A stretch of DNA of 64,000 nucleotides from Blastopirellula marina DSM 3645 (lineage in GTDB: Bacteria; Planctomycetota; Planctomycetia; Pirellulales; Pirellulaceae). Below the pieces are notes generated by a model, which searched no databases, was not told where the DNA came from, and worked only from the letters and a program-made list of their open reading frames with translations. The stretch spans positions 206,266 to 270,265 of the forward strand of contig NZ_CH672377.1 in the NCBI RefSeq assembly GCF_000153105.1. The letters are read 5' to 3'. This document shows positions 36,010 through 44,059 of this stretch, in pieces (position 1 is the first letter of the stretch; every line of letters begins with the position of its first letter). A program made the translations under genes and the position numbers.

Positions 36010-37713
36010 GTGCCGTCCCTTTTCGTCATTCAGGGCAACGATCAAGGAAGACGTTTCGAGCTGAACGACCCGGTCGTCACTCTCGGTCGTGACCGGACCA
36101 ATACGATCCAAGTGCATGATACCGAGATTTCGCGTCGACATGCCGAAATTCGTCTCGATGGTCAGCGCTATGAGCTGGTCGATCTGGAAAGCTCCAACGG
36201 CTGCTTTGTCAACAACGAGGCGATCCAGCGCGCCTTTTTGACCAGCGGTGACCGCGTCCAACTTGGCCGCACGCTGATGATCTTTACGCATGCCGAAACG
36301 GCCAGTGACACTCGGGCGACCCACGCGGGCCCGCAGGTTCGCCAGGAAAATTCGACCGACGGCTCACGCATCATTCGCACGGTCCATCACAGCGAGGGAA
36401 GCCAAATTTTCATGCTCCCCGGCGGCGACGTCGAATCGGGCGATTGGTTTCATGCGGCCCGGGCCAATTTGCAGTTGATGTATCACACCGCGCTCGCGGT
36501 CAGTCGTACGCTCGATATTGATCAGTTGCTCGACTACATCATGGGACTGGTCTTCGACTGGATCGACGCCGATCGGGGATGCGTGATGCTGCTGGACGAA
36601 GAATCGCTTCACTTCACGCCGAAGGCGCGCCGGTTTCGACCAGGCCGCGCCGGCGCCGACGAAGCGATCGTGATCAGCCGGACGATTCTCGATTTTGTCC
36701 TCGAAAAGCGGGAAGGCGTGCTGACCACCAACGCCAGTGACGATGAACGCTGGGATCCCGCCGGCAGCATCATCACGCAAGGCGTTCGCGAGGCGATCTG
36801 CGTTCCGATGCAAGGACGCTACGGCATTGTCGGCGCGATCTATCTCGATACGTTCACCGCGCCCGGCGACATCGGCGGGCCGCAGCGAAAACGCCGCTTT
36901 AATGACGATCATCTGAAACTGATGGTCGCCGTCGCTCATCAAGCGGCGCTCGCCGTAGAAGACACGAACTATTATTCGGCCGTCGTGCAGTCCGAGCGAC
37001 TCGCCGCCGTTGGTCATGCGGTCGCGGCGATTTCGCACCATGTGAAAAACATCCTGCAAGGAATCCGCGGCGGCAGCTATCTAGTCGAAGAAGGAATCAA
37101 AGGGACCGACGTCAATTTGATCGAAAAAGGTTGGGGGATCGTTGAGCGGAACCAGGATCGGATTTCGACCTTGGTGATGGACATGCTTTCGTACAGCAAA
37201 GAACGAGAGCCTGACCTGACCGCTTCGGACGTGAATGACACGGTCGGCGACGTTGTCGAACTCATGCAGTCTCGCGCGGCCGAACAGAGCGTTCAACTCC
37301 TCTATTTCCCGCTCCCGACCGAAATGCAGTTGATGTTTGACGCCGAAGGACTGCATCGCGCCGTGCTAAACGTCGTCTCCAACGCGATCGACGCCTGCCT
37401 GTCGGCCGACGAGCCCAAAGTGGAAGTTTCGATCGTCCTGGACGAGTCGGCGCAGCGCCTGAACATCGATGTTGTCGACAATGGGTGCGGTATTCCGGCC
37501 GAGAAGATCGAGTCGATCTTCACCGCATTCGAATCGTCCAAAGGAAATCGGGGCACCGGACTCGGCCTGCCGGTCAGCCAAAAAATCTTGCGTGAACACG
37601 GCGGCGATATCGTCGTTCACAGCCAGGAAGGGGTCGGCAGTCGCTTTACCCTCTATTTTCCGGTGCATGTCGCCGCCGCGTCGATGCTCGATCGCCCGAC
37701 GCAATCGGAATAG
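36010..37713 (+). CDS. FHA-GAF sensor histidine kinase
   Basis: This 567-residue cytosolic protein has an FHA domain (about 5-95; GRDRTNTIQV, SRRHAEI, SSNGCFVN) that binds phosphothreonine. A GAF domain (about 150-315) and a histidine kinase core follow. The phospho-acceptor is His in AAISHHVKNILQGI. The ATPase has N, G1, F and G2 boxes (VVSNAIDACL, VDNGCGIP, FESSKGNRGTGLGLPVS). GTG start with GGGAG 6 bases upstream. No response regulator is adjacent. The FHA domain could couple the many Ser/Thr kinases of planctomycetes to two-component signalling. Confidence 0.92.
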   Translation: MPSLFVIQGNDQGRRFELNDPVVTLGRDRTNTIQVHDTEISRRHAEIRLDGQRYELVDLESSNGCFVNNEAIQRAFLTSGDRVQLGRTLMIFTHAETASDTRATHAGPQVRQENSTDGSRIIRTVHHSEGSQIFMLPGGDVESGDWFHAARANLQLMYHTALAVSRTLDIDQLLDYIMGLVFDWIDADRGCVMLLDEESLHFTPKARRFRPGRAGADEAIVISRTILDFVLEKREGVLTTNASDDERWDPAGSIITQGVREAICVPMQGRYGIVGAIYLDTFTAPGDIGGPQRKRRFNDDHLKLMVAVAHQAALAVEDTNYYSAVVQSERLAAVGHAVAAISHHVKNILQGIRGGSYLVEEGIKGTDVNLIEKGWGIVERNQDRISTLVMDMLSYSKEREPDLTASDVNDTVGDVVELMQSRAAEQSVQLLYFPLPTEMQLMFDAEGLHRAVLNVVSNAIDACLSADEPKVEVSIVLDESAQRLNIDVVDNGCGIPAEKIESIFTAFESSKGNRGTGLGLPVSQKILREHGGDIVVHSQEGVGSRFTLYFPVHVAAASMLDRPTQSE

Positions 37714-37732
37714 CGCGGCGCCGGGTTGACCG

Positions 37733-37749
37733 CGATAGCTCCGCTATCG
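37733..37749. repeat. Short palindrome CGATAGC-TCC-GCTATCG
   Basis: A 7-bp stem with the loop TCC lies just after the kinase stop. It shares its core with 14840-14870 and 42426-42442. Confidence 0.65.
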
Positions 37750-37914
37750 GGGCGGCGGAGACGCAAGCGGACTCAGTTCTCCGTTGGAAGCGAGCAGGCG
37801 TAGGGAAATGTCAAACGGCCACCAAGCCGCCGCATGAACTCCGACTGCGGATTAAGTCCGCTTACCAACGATGTCGGCCCTGATAGGCAAGCTGGCCAAC
37901 CGTGAACAGCCTGA

Positions 37915-38568
37915 CTACCCTTTGTACCCGGCCGGTTTGCCGACAAACGGATTCTCGGCGATTTCTTCGGCAATGGTCGTTTCTGGTCCATGTCCTGGGT
38001 AGACGATGAATTCGCCAGGCAGCGTAAACAGTTTGTCATGAATCGCGTCGCGCAGTGCGCCGAAATCGCCGTCAAAGAAGTCGGTCCGGCCGATACTGCC
38101 GGCGAATAGCACGTCGCCGCCGAGCACCACTTGGGCGTCGTGGATCACAAACACGACATGGCCGCTCGAATGCCCGGGAGCGTCACGAACTTCGAGCTGG
38201 ATCCCGGCTAGGTCCAAAACGGCGCCCTCGTCCACCAATTGATCGGCGGGGGGGCTGATCAAAGCGACCCCAAACGCCGCCGAAAGATTTTTCTGCGGAT
38301 CGGTCAGCTTATCGGCGTCACCGCGGCCAATAATCAGCGGCGCAGCGGGATAACTCTTTTTCAGCGCGGCATTTCCGGCGATATGGTCACTATGCCCGTG
38401 CGTATTCAAAATGGCGATCGGCGTCAGGCCGTGCTCCGACAAGAAGTCGAGAATTTTCTCTGGTTCCAGACCAGGATCGACGACCAGACAGTCGGTCGCG
38501 CCGCTTTGGCGGACGATGTAGGTATTTTCGTCAAACGGCATGCTGATGATAGCGTCGATATCAAGCAC
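37915..38568 (-). CDS. Metallo-beta-lactamase fold hydrolase
   Basis: This 217-residue hydrolase resembles glyoxalase II-like enzymes. The metal motif THGHSDHIAG (H-x-H-x-D-H) and further ligands in DAPGHSSGH, GGDVLF and VYPGHGPET are all present. It would hydrolyse a thioester or related substrate using two metal ions in the cytosol. It lacks the C-terminal helical domain of true glyoxalase II, so the substrate is open. Confidence 0.9.
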   Translation of the reverse strand: MLDIDAIISMPFDENTYIVRQSGATDCLVVDPGLEPEKILDFLSEHGLTPIAILNTHGHSDHIAGNAALKKSYPAAPLIIGRGDADKLTDPQKNLSAAFGVALISPPADQLVDEGAVLDLAGIQLEVRDAPGHSSGHVVFVIHDAQVVLGGDVLFAGSIGRTDFFDGDFGALRDAIHDKLFTLPGEFIVYPGHGPETTIAEEIAENPFVGKPAGYKG

Positions 38569-38679
38569 CAGGTTTCACTCTCCACAAATTTGGGCAGTTC
38601 AGGTAGAATTTTGCGGCTGGACCGGTTAAACGTGGATTTGGGTAAACCTTACCGGTTCGCACTGTTATTGTAATTTTTC

Positions 38680-38770
38680 CGCCCGGGCAGGGCGATAAGA
38701 CCGAGCAGCCAGCATTTTACGGCTGATCTCGGCGAACCAATGCCCCGGTCGTTACGAATCATACGTATTC
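38680..38770 (+). promoter_or_regulatory. Structured leader before the DUF1571 gene
   Basis: The 258-base gap before the DUF1571 gene contains nested complementary segments. CCGAGCAGCC and GGCTGATCTCGG form an imperfect hairpin, and CCGGGCA pairs with TGCCCCGG around it. The arrangement could be an RNA leader, but it matches no riboswitch I know and could be chance in G+C-rich sequence. Confidence 0.25.
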
Positions 38771-38827
38771 GAGTCCACTCGCGACGCACGGAAGCCGCGT
38801 GACGCAGAAAAATCAGGGAGAAAGAAG

Positions 38828-39712
38828 ATGGCCGAGCCTACCATATCGCGACGCCGCCTGTTGTTGGCCGCTCCGGCGCTGACGCTGGGCGCCGCCTCTT
38901 TGCTTCGCGGCGAAGAAGGCCGCAACAATCTGAAGGAACCGGTTTACCGAGTTTCTAACAATCCAAACGCGAGCCAGCCAGTCGCCGCTCAGCATCCGCT
39001 GGCGCCGGCCATGGAGATCGCCAAACGGGGTCTGGCGCAGATCGACCAAAACGTGCGCGACTACGAATGCACGCTCGTCAAACGAGAACAGATCAACGGC
39101 AAAGTGCTCGATCCAGAGTACATGTACACCAAGATCCGCAACGAACAAGTCGACGCCAACGGCAACGTCATTGCCCCGTTTAGCGTTTACATGAAGTTTG
39201 TCGCACCGGCCAACGTCAAGGGCCGTGAGGTGATCTACGTCAAAGGTCGCAACAACGGCAACCTGATCGCGCACGAAGGGGGCAACCTCCTGAAGTTCGT
39301 GACCGTGCCGCTCGACCCGAACGGCATGATGGCGATGCGCAACAACCGCTATCCCATCACCGAAATCGGCATCCGCAACTTGATCGTTCGCCTGATCGAA
39401 GTCGCCGAAGAAGACATGAAGTACGGTGAATGCGAAGTGAAGTTCTACCAAGGCGCCAAGATCAACGATCGCATCTGCACCGCGATCGAAGTGATCCACC
39501 CGACGCCGCGGTCCAACTTCCGCTTCCACAAAGCCCACATCTTCATCGACGATCAACTGCAAGTGCCGATTCGCTACGCCGCTTGGGATTGGCCCAAACA
39601 GCCAGGCGCCGAGCCGATGCTATTTGAAGAATACACCTACAGCAACATGAAGCTGAACAACGGCTACACCGACGCCGACTTCGATACGAACAACAAGTCG
39701 TACGCGTTCTAG
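38828..39712 (+). CDS. Exported DUF1571 family protein
   Basis: This 294-residue protein has an SRRRLLLAAPALTLGAASLL N-terminus, which looks like a twin-arginine or Sec signal. The mature domain matches DUF1571, found mainly in planctomycetes: YECTLVKREQINGKVLDPEY and a strand-rich C-terminus ending in LFEEYTYSNMKLN. The fold resembles lipoprotein-carrier-like beta sheets, but the function is unknown. A GGGAG-type ribosome-binding site precedes the ATG and an intrinsic terminator follows, so it is probably transcribed alone. Confidence 0.82.
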   Translation: MAEPTISRRRLLLAAPALTLGAASLLRGEEGRNNLKEPVYRVSNNPNASQPVAAQHPLAPAMEIAKRGLAQIDQNVRDYECTLVKREQINGKVLDPEYMYTKIRNEQVDANGNVIAPFSVYMKFVAPANVKGREVIYVKGRNNGNLIAHEGGNLLKFVTVPLDPNGMMAMRNNRYPITEIGIRNLIVRLIEVAEEDMKYGECEVKFYQGAKINDRICTAIEVIHPTPRSNFRFHKAHIFIDDQLQVPIRYAAWDWPKQPGAEPMLFEEYTYSNMKLNNGYTDADFDTNNKSYAF

Positions 39713-39740
39713 TCGGACGGGTGCTGCTGCAAGAAAAGTG

Positions 39741-39773
39741 AAAAGGCGATCTCCATGGAGGTCGCCTTTTTTT
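39741..39773 (+). terminator. Intrinsic terminator after DUF1571 gene
   Basis: The stem AAAAGGCGA / TCGCCTTTT with an inner hairpin CTCCATGGAG is followed by a T run. Confidence 0.88.
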
Positions 39774-39813
39774 GTGCGCGATCCGATTAAAAAATGGGGT
39801 CAGGTCCCACCCT

Positions 39814-41214
39814 TTAATCCTGCGGCAATCGCAGCTGCATTCCCGGCTTCATCTGATCGGGATAGTCGCCGATCACATCGCGGTTCAAACGGAACAGCTC
39901 ACCCCAGCGAGCGGCGTCGCCCAAAGTTTGGCGAGCGATCGTCGCCAGGTCATCGCCGGGTTTCACTTGATAGGTGCTGGGCGCCGATGCGACTGGCGGC
40001 GTTGATTTGACCAGCGGTTGGGCTGATGTTTGCGCCCGGTCCGACAACGGCTGTGGCGACTGCGTCGGGACGATGCGCTGGCCGGGAATGAAACTGCCGC
40101 TGGAGATGATCTGCTGGACCCAACTGGGATCAGCTTCTTTCGTGACCCCTTTTTCCGTATCGGTCGCGACTTCGATCGTCGGGGGCAACCGCTGCGGAGT
40201 TTCTTTTTCGGCAGGCGAGATTTTGGTCGTGCTGGCGTTTTGGGCCGGTACATAGTTCGACGGCGTCGATGCGCTGGCGGTCGACGCAAACGCACGATTC
40301 AAGCGCGGCTGCGGTTTTGACGCGACCGCGATCGGCTTCTGCGGCTCGATCCCAGCATCGGTCGCTTGCCACGACGGCCGAGTTGCAAGCTTGGCCCGAT
40401 TAAGCGGCTCAGCGACCGGTGACGGCGTCGGCGGTTTCGTTTCGACCACCGGGGCCGGTTTGATCGGTCTCGCTTGCGACGGGGTCTCCACCGGCTTCGC
40501 GGAAGTCTTCTCGCCGACGATGCGAAGCGACGCGCCTGAATCCGTCGACTGCGGGGGAGCTTCGGCAATTTGCACCGGCTCTGGCCTCTTCGGCTGGCTC
40601 GGCTTCGGCTCACTGGTCGCCGGCGTTTCGACCGGCGCCGTGCTGCCGGAAAAGCGAGACGCGATCGCGCCAATCGCCGTAGAGACCATCGACGCTGCTG
40701 GTTTCGGCGCTGCTTCGGCCGCAACTTCCGCAGGCTCTGGCTGCGCTTCTGCGGCCGGCGGTGCGGCCGGCGAGAAGCGACTCGAAAATCGTCCCAGCGG
40801 CGGCGCTGCTTCAACCGGCGTGGTATCAACCAGCTCCGCTGTTGGTTCCGGTTCGTCTTTCACGGCGACGGCGGTGGAGACCTGTTCGGCGACGGCAGTC
40901 GCTTCGCCGTTCGTCAACGGGATCGCAAAGCGCGAAGGGAACGGCACGCCGCGCGAAACGGCGACCGGCTCTTGATAAACAGCCGTGCTCGTCGGCTCAC
41001 TCGGCAAGGAAATGACGGGCGCTGTCGAGTCATCGCTGGCGGCCAGCGCCGATGGCGCCGAGATCGCGGCGGCAGGAACGGTTGGCGCCGGGCTCGGATT
41101 GCTCGAGACTTGCGCAAGCATCCACATCCGCTTGACAGCGGCATAGGTCAGCACCGCGGCTAGACAGCCGACGATCGCAAATCCGATCCGAGCTTCCTTG
41201 CGCACCTTATTCAC
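39814..41214 (-). CDS. Membrane-anchored protein with C-terminal LysM domain
   Basis: This 466-residue protein begins with one hydrophobic helix (IGFAIVGCLAAVLTYAAV). About 340 residues rich in Ala, Pro, Glu and Ser follow, probably disordered. The last 55 residues form a LysM domain (STYQVKPGDDLATIARQTLG ... DQMKPGMQLRLP), which binds N-acetylglucosamine polymers. Peptidoglycan binding is the likely role, with the long linker spanning the periplasm. No catalytic domain is present. Confidence 0.85.
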   Translation of the reverse strand: MNKVRKEARIGFAIVGCLAAVLTYAAVKRMWMLAQVSSNPSPAPTVPAAAISAPSALAASDDSTAPVISLPSEPTSTAVYQEPVAVSRGVPFPSRFAIPLTNGEATAVAEQVSTAVAVKDEPEPTAELVDTTPVEAAPPLGRFSSRFSPAAPPAAEAQPEPAEVAAEAAPKPAASMVSTAIGAIASRFSGSTAPVETPATSEPKPSQPKRPEPVQIAEAPPQSTDSGASLRIVGEKTSAKPVETPSQARPIKPAPVVETKPPTPSPVAEPLNRAKLATRPSWQATDAGIEPQKPIAVASKPQPRLNRAFASTASASTPSNYVPAQNASTTKISPAEKETPQRLPPTIEVATDTEKGVTKEADPSWVQQIISSGSFIPGQRIVPTQSPQPLSDRAQTSAQPLVKSTPPVASAPSTYQVKPGDDLATIARQTLGDAARWGELFRLNRDVIGDYPDQMKPGMQLRLPQD

Positions 41215-41296
41215 TCCTTGCGACCACCTCCTTTTACGGTCGGCAGTCGACGCTAGCGTGAGCCGCGTCCTGGCTCAAGCCCAATTCCTCGCATGC

Positions 41297-42175
41297 TTAC
41301 ACACGTCGAGCAACGCGCAGCTTGGCGCTGCGGCTGCGAGGATTCCGCATGATCTCCTCTTCACTAGGAATTATCGGCTTTTTGGTCATCGGTTCGAGTC
41401 GTTCATCTTCACGAAACGCTTCTTTTACTCGACGATCTTCCAAAGAATGGAAGCTGATGACAGCGATTTTGCCGCCTGGGCGGATGAAATCGGGCGCTGA
41501 CTTCAAAATGCTCTCCAGCGAACTGAGCTCTCGATTCACCGCAATTCGCAGCGCTTGAAAGGTTCGCGTCGCCGGATGGATCCGTTCACGCGCTCCGCGG
41601 CCCGGGTAACAGCTCGTGACCAGCTCGGCCAAATCGCTTGCTAGCAAGAACGGTTTTTCTTTTCGCCGCAGGCAAACTTTTTTGGCGATCCGGCGACTCA
41701 GACGCTCTTCGCCGTTTTGATAGATCACGTCGGCGAGATCTTTTTCGGAGAGCAGATTCACCAGATCGGCGGCGGTGTCCCCTTCGGTTTCGTCAAAGCG
41801 CAGATCGAGCGGCCCGTCGGAATCAAAACTGAATCCACGATTACGATCGGCCAACTGATCGCTCGAAAGCCCTAGGTCCAACAGCAGCCCGTCGATCAGA
41901 TCGATCTCGAGGTCCTGAAGCACGCTAGGAAGCTCACAGAAGTTACGCTGCGTGACTTTGATCGGTAGGCCGCGTAACGACTGTTCGGCTCGCTCAATCG
42001 CCGCCAGGTCGCGATCACAGGCAATCACCAACCCTTCGTCCCCCACGCGCTCGGCCAACTGCCGCGTATGTCCTCCGCCGCCCAACGTGCCATCGGCGAA
42101 GGTTTGCCCCGGTTGGGGATCGAGATACTCGATCGTCTCGGCGGGAAGTACAGAAACGTGAACGGTCGAAGTCAT
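41297..42175 (-). CDS. rsmH: 16S rRNA (cytosine-1402-N4)-methyltransferase RsmH
   Basis: This 292-residue SAM-dependent enzyme N4-methylates C1402 in the ribosomal P site. N-terminal VHVSVLPAETIEYLDPQPGQ and DGTLGGGGHTRQL (SAM loop) are diagnostic. LLLDLGLSSDQL and the C-terminal ISFHSLEDRRVKEAF are further family signatures. It is not next to ftsL, ftsI or mur genes as in many bacteria, in line with the loss of the canonical division cluster in planctomycetes. Confidence 0.95.
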   Translation of the reverse strand: MTSTVHVSVLPAETIEYLDPQPGQTFADGTLGGGGHTRQLAERVGDEGLVIACDRDLAAIERAEQSLRGLPIKVTQRNFCELPSVLQDLEIDLIDGLLLDLGLSSDQLADRNRGFSFDSDGPLDLRFDETEGDTAADLVNLLSEKDLADVIYQNGEERLSRRIAKKVCLRRKEKPFLLASDLAELVTSCYPGRGARERIHPATRTFQALRIAVNRELSSLESILKSAPDFIRPGGKIAVISFHSLEDRRVKEAFREDERLEPMTKKPIIPSEEEIMRNPRSRSAKLRVARRV

Positions 42176-42316
42176 GTGCGGCGAAGTCAGAAATAGCGAA
42201 AACGGCGGAAAACGCAGGCAATTTGCCCATGCGTCAGCTTACCGCATCACCGCTCTGAACACATGACCCTCTCCTTTTAGTATCCGCAGCGCAAGCCGGA
42301 ATGCATGTCGACATTA

Positions 42317-42403
42317 GCCGCACGGCGTTAGCCGCGGTTTCTGGCAAGAACTTATTGTTGACGCAAATCTGGAGACAAGAAACCGCGGCTAACGCCGTGC
42401 CGC
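42317..42403. repeat. Inverted repeat with 28-bp arms
   Basis: The left arm (42317-42344, core CACGGCGTTAGCCGCGGTTT) matches the reverse complement of the right arm (42376-42403) at 26 of 28 positions, with a 31-base spacer. No gene lies within it. Confidence 0.85.
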
Positions 42404-42425
42404 TGATTTTGGGAGAGCGCCGCTC

Positions 42426-42442
42426 CGATAGCGAAGCTATCG
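42426..42442. repeat. Short palindrome CGATAGC-GAA-GCTATCG
   Basis: A 7-bp stem with a 3-base loop, the same core as at 14840-14870 and 37733-37749 with a different loop. Confidence 0.65.
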
Positions 42443-42469
42443 CGGCCCACCATCGAGCGGAGAATTCGC

Positions 42470-42526
42470 CCAAGAAAGAAAAAACCTCGCCGCAGGCGCA
42501 TCCATGCGCCCGGCATCGGCGAGGTT
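42470..42526 (-). terminator. Strong minus-strand intrinsic terminator
   Basis: A perfect 10-bp outer stem AACCTCGCCG / CGGCGAGGTT (42483-42492 with 42517-42526) encloses an inner GCGCAT/ATGCGC hairpin. On the minus strand it is followed by TTTTTTCTTTCTT. It lies about 270 bases past the stop of the glycosyltransferase gene. Confidence 0.88.
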
Positions 42527-42650
42527 GGCGAAGACGGCCGCTGCACTTGCCGCTTCGCCAGCAGTTCGCCAGACCGGGAGAATCCTTCCCCCCAACAAGA
42601 CGAACGGACGGACGTTCAATCAGCGTCGCCCAATGACGACTTGCCTAAAG
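42470..42650 (-). ncRNA. Possible small RNA ending at the terminator
   Basis: The minus-strand sequence before the terminator can fold. TGGCGAA pairs with TTCGCCA, with an inner CTGC/GCAG pairing. A TTGACC box lies upstream near 42672, with a poor -10 candidate. The length, about 170-180 bases, would suit a regulatory RNA such as 6S, but I could not match it to a known family. It could instead be the 3' untranslated region of the glycosyltransferase mRNA. Confidence 0.25.
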
Positions 42651-42794
42651 GTAAGAATCGTTACGAACGGGTCAACCTGCGTTTTCCGCAAGCACGACCG
42701 CTAGCATCGCGTGATAGCACGCTTAAAGAATGACGCTGATGGGCGCTACGTCACGGGAGAAATCTTGGAGAAAATTTCCAACACGCTGCGGGGG

Positions 42795-43955
42795 TCACGC
42801 TAGCATGCCGGTCTGCGATTTCGCCGCGCAGCGATAGATCTTCGCGTGTCGGCGGACCATCTTGTCGAGCGTAAAGTGCGCTTCGATTCGCGCCCGGTTC
42901 GCTTCGCCTAGCTCGACGCGCAAGGTCGCATCCGCTGCTAGCACGCTGACGCGACTGACGAACTCGGCGGCGTCGCCGATCGGCGACAACTGCGTCTCTT
43001 CGTGCGGTCCCAATAACTGGGCGACCCCTTCCACGTCGGTCGCAACGACCGGCAACCGCGCCGCCATCGCTTCGATCATCGCATTCGGCATTCCTTCCCA
43101 GCGCGACGAGAGCAAAAAGAGATCGGCGTCGGTCAGCAGTTGCGGCACGTCGGCGCGGCGCCCCAAAAATTGAACCCGATCGACCAGATGCAGCTGGCGC
43201 GCCTGTTCTTTCAACGCCGACTCTTGCGGGCCGGCTCCGACGATTTGCAGTTCCCAGTCGTCGGCTTGCAGCAGCGAATCGCGCAGCGCGTTCAGCAACC
43301 AGTCAAAGCCCTTCTGCGCATCCAGCCGCCCGACGGCGATCATCCGCTTGCGCCCATCGATCTGCTTCATCCCAACATCCTGGATCGTCTGTTCGTCAAA
43401 ATCGGCCAGGTCGATTCCGTTGGGAGTCACCAGCGTGTTGACCTGCAAAACTGTCTGGGCGAATTCTTTGAGTCGGCGGCTAACCGCGAGCGTTAAATCT
43501 GCTTTTTTTGCATAGTAGCTTTGCAGCCAGCGCCGCCAAGAACCTTGCTCGACAACGCGGAGCCCGTGGATGAGTTTCGCTTTCCTCCGGTTCCCCATCG
43601 CCATGCTGGCGGCGATATTGGCATGAAAGAGAAAGCTGTGGACCACATGCGGCTTCAAGATTTGCAGCGCACCGGCTAAGCGGCGAACCGCGATCGGAAG
43701 CCGCCATTTCGAGTCGCACCGGAGAAACAACACGTCGATCCCCTGCTCTTCCAGCTGCCGAACCAGCACGTCGCGGCCCGGCGCTGGACGGGATGCGAGC
43801 GAAATCACCGTCACGCGAAACTCGGACCGATCCAGCCGACAGGCCAAATTGGCCAGACTGCGCTCGGCGCCACCAACTTCGAGTTCCGTAATCACAAGCG
43901 CCACTCGAATCAGTCCCGATGAGTGGGTTGAAGATTTTGCAGGCGTCACTGTCAC
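42795..43955 (-). CDS. GT4 family glycosyltransferase
   Basis: This 386-residue retaining glycosyltransferase has the GT-B fold. The N-terminal half has LVITELEVGGAERSLANLA (acceptor-side glycine loop). The C-terminal half has MIAVGRLDAQKGFDWLLNAL and the nucleotide-sugar-binding EGMPNAMIEAMAARLPVVAT. It probably adds a sugar to an envelope lipid or polysaccharide, but donor and acceptor are unknown. It stands alone; the divergent queA gene starts 104 bases away. Confidence 0.9.
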   Translation of the reverse strand: MTVTPAKSSTHSSGLIRVALVITELEVGGAERSLANLACRLDRSEFRVTVISLASRPAPGRDVLVRQLEEQGIDVLFLRCDSKWRLPIAVRRLAGALQILKPHVVHSFLFHANIAASMAMGNRRKAKLIHGLRVVEQGSWRRWLQSYYAKKADLTLAVSRRLKEFAQTVLQVNTLVTPNGIDLADFDEQTIQDVGMKQIDGRKRMIAVGRLDAQKGFDWLLNALRDSLLQADDWELQIVGAGPQESALKEQARQLHLVDRVQFLGRRADVPQLLTDADLFLLSSRWEGMPNAMIEAMAARLPVVATDVEGVAQLLGPHEETQLSPIGDAAEFVSRVSVLAADATLRVELGEANRARIEAHFTLDKMVRRHAKIYRCAAKSQTGMLA

Positions 43956-44059
43956 TCTTCTGGCGGCCTCGGGTAGAAAAAAAACAACGCTTGCCTACGA
44001 TATTGAAAATGCGTCGCATGCGAACTGTTCGACGCTCATGCCTTTAAAGCCCACGCCTT

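Larger units (their letters stand above)
42176..42794. other. Long non-coding stretch with repeats
   Basis: These 619 bases hold no convincing protein gene. They carry a 28-bp-arm inverted repeat, a GATAGC palindrome, a strong minus-strand terminator and a G+C-rich structured segment described separately. Confidence 0.6.

Noticed and set aside
42437..42619. 60-codon open frame on the minus strand
   Set aside because: It runs into an intrinsic terminator and has no recognised similarity; a non-coding RNA or untranslated region fits better.
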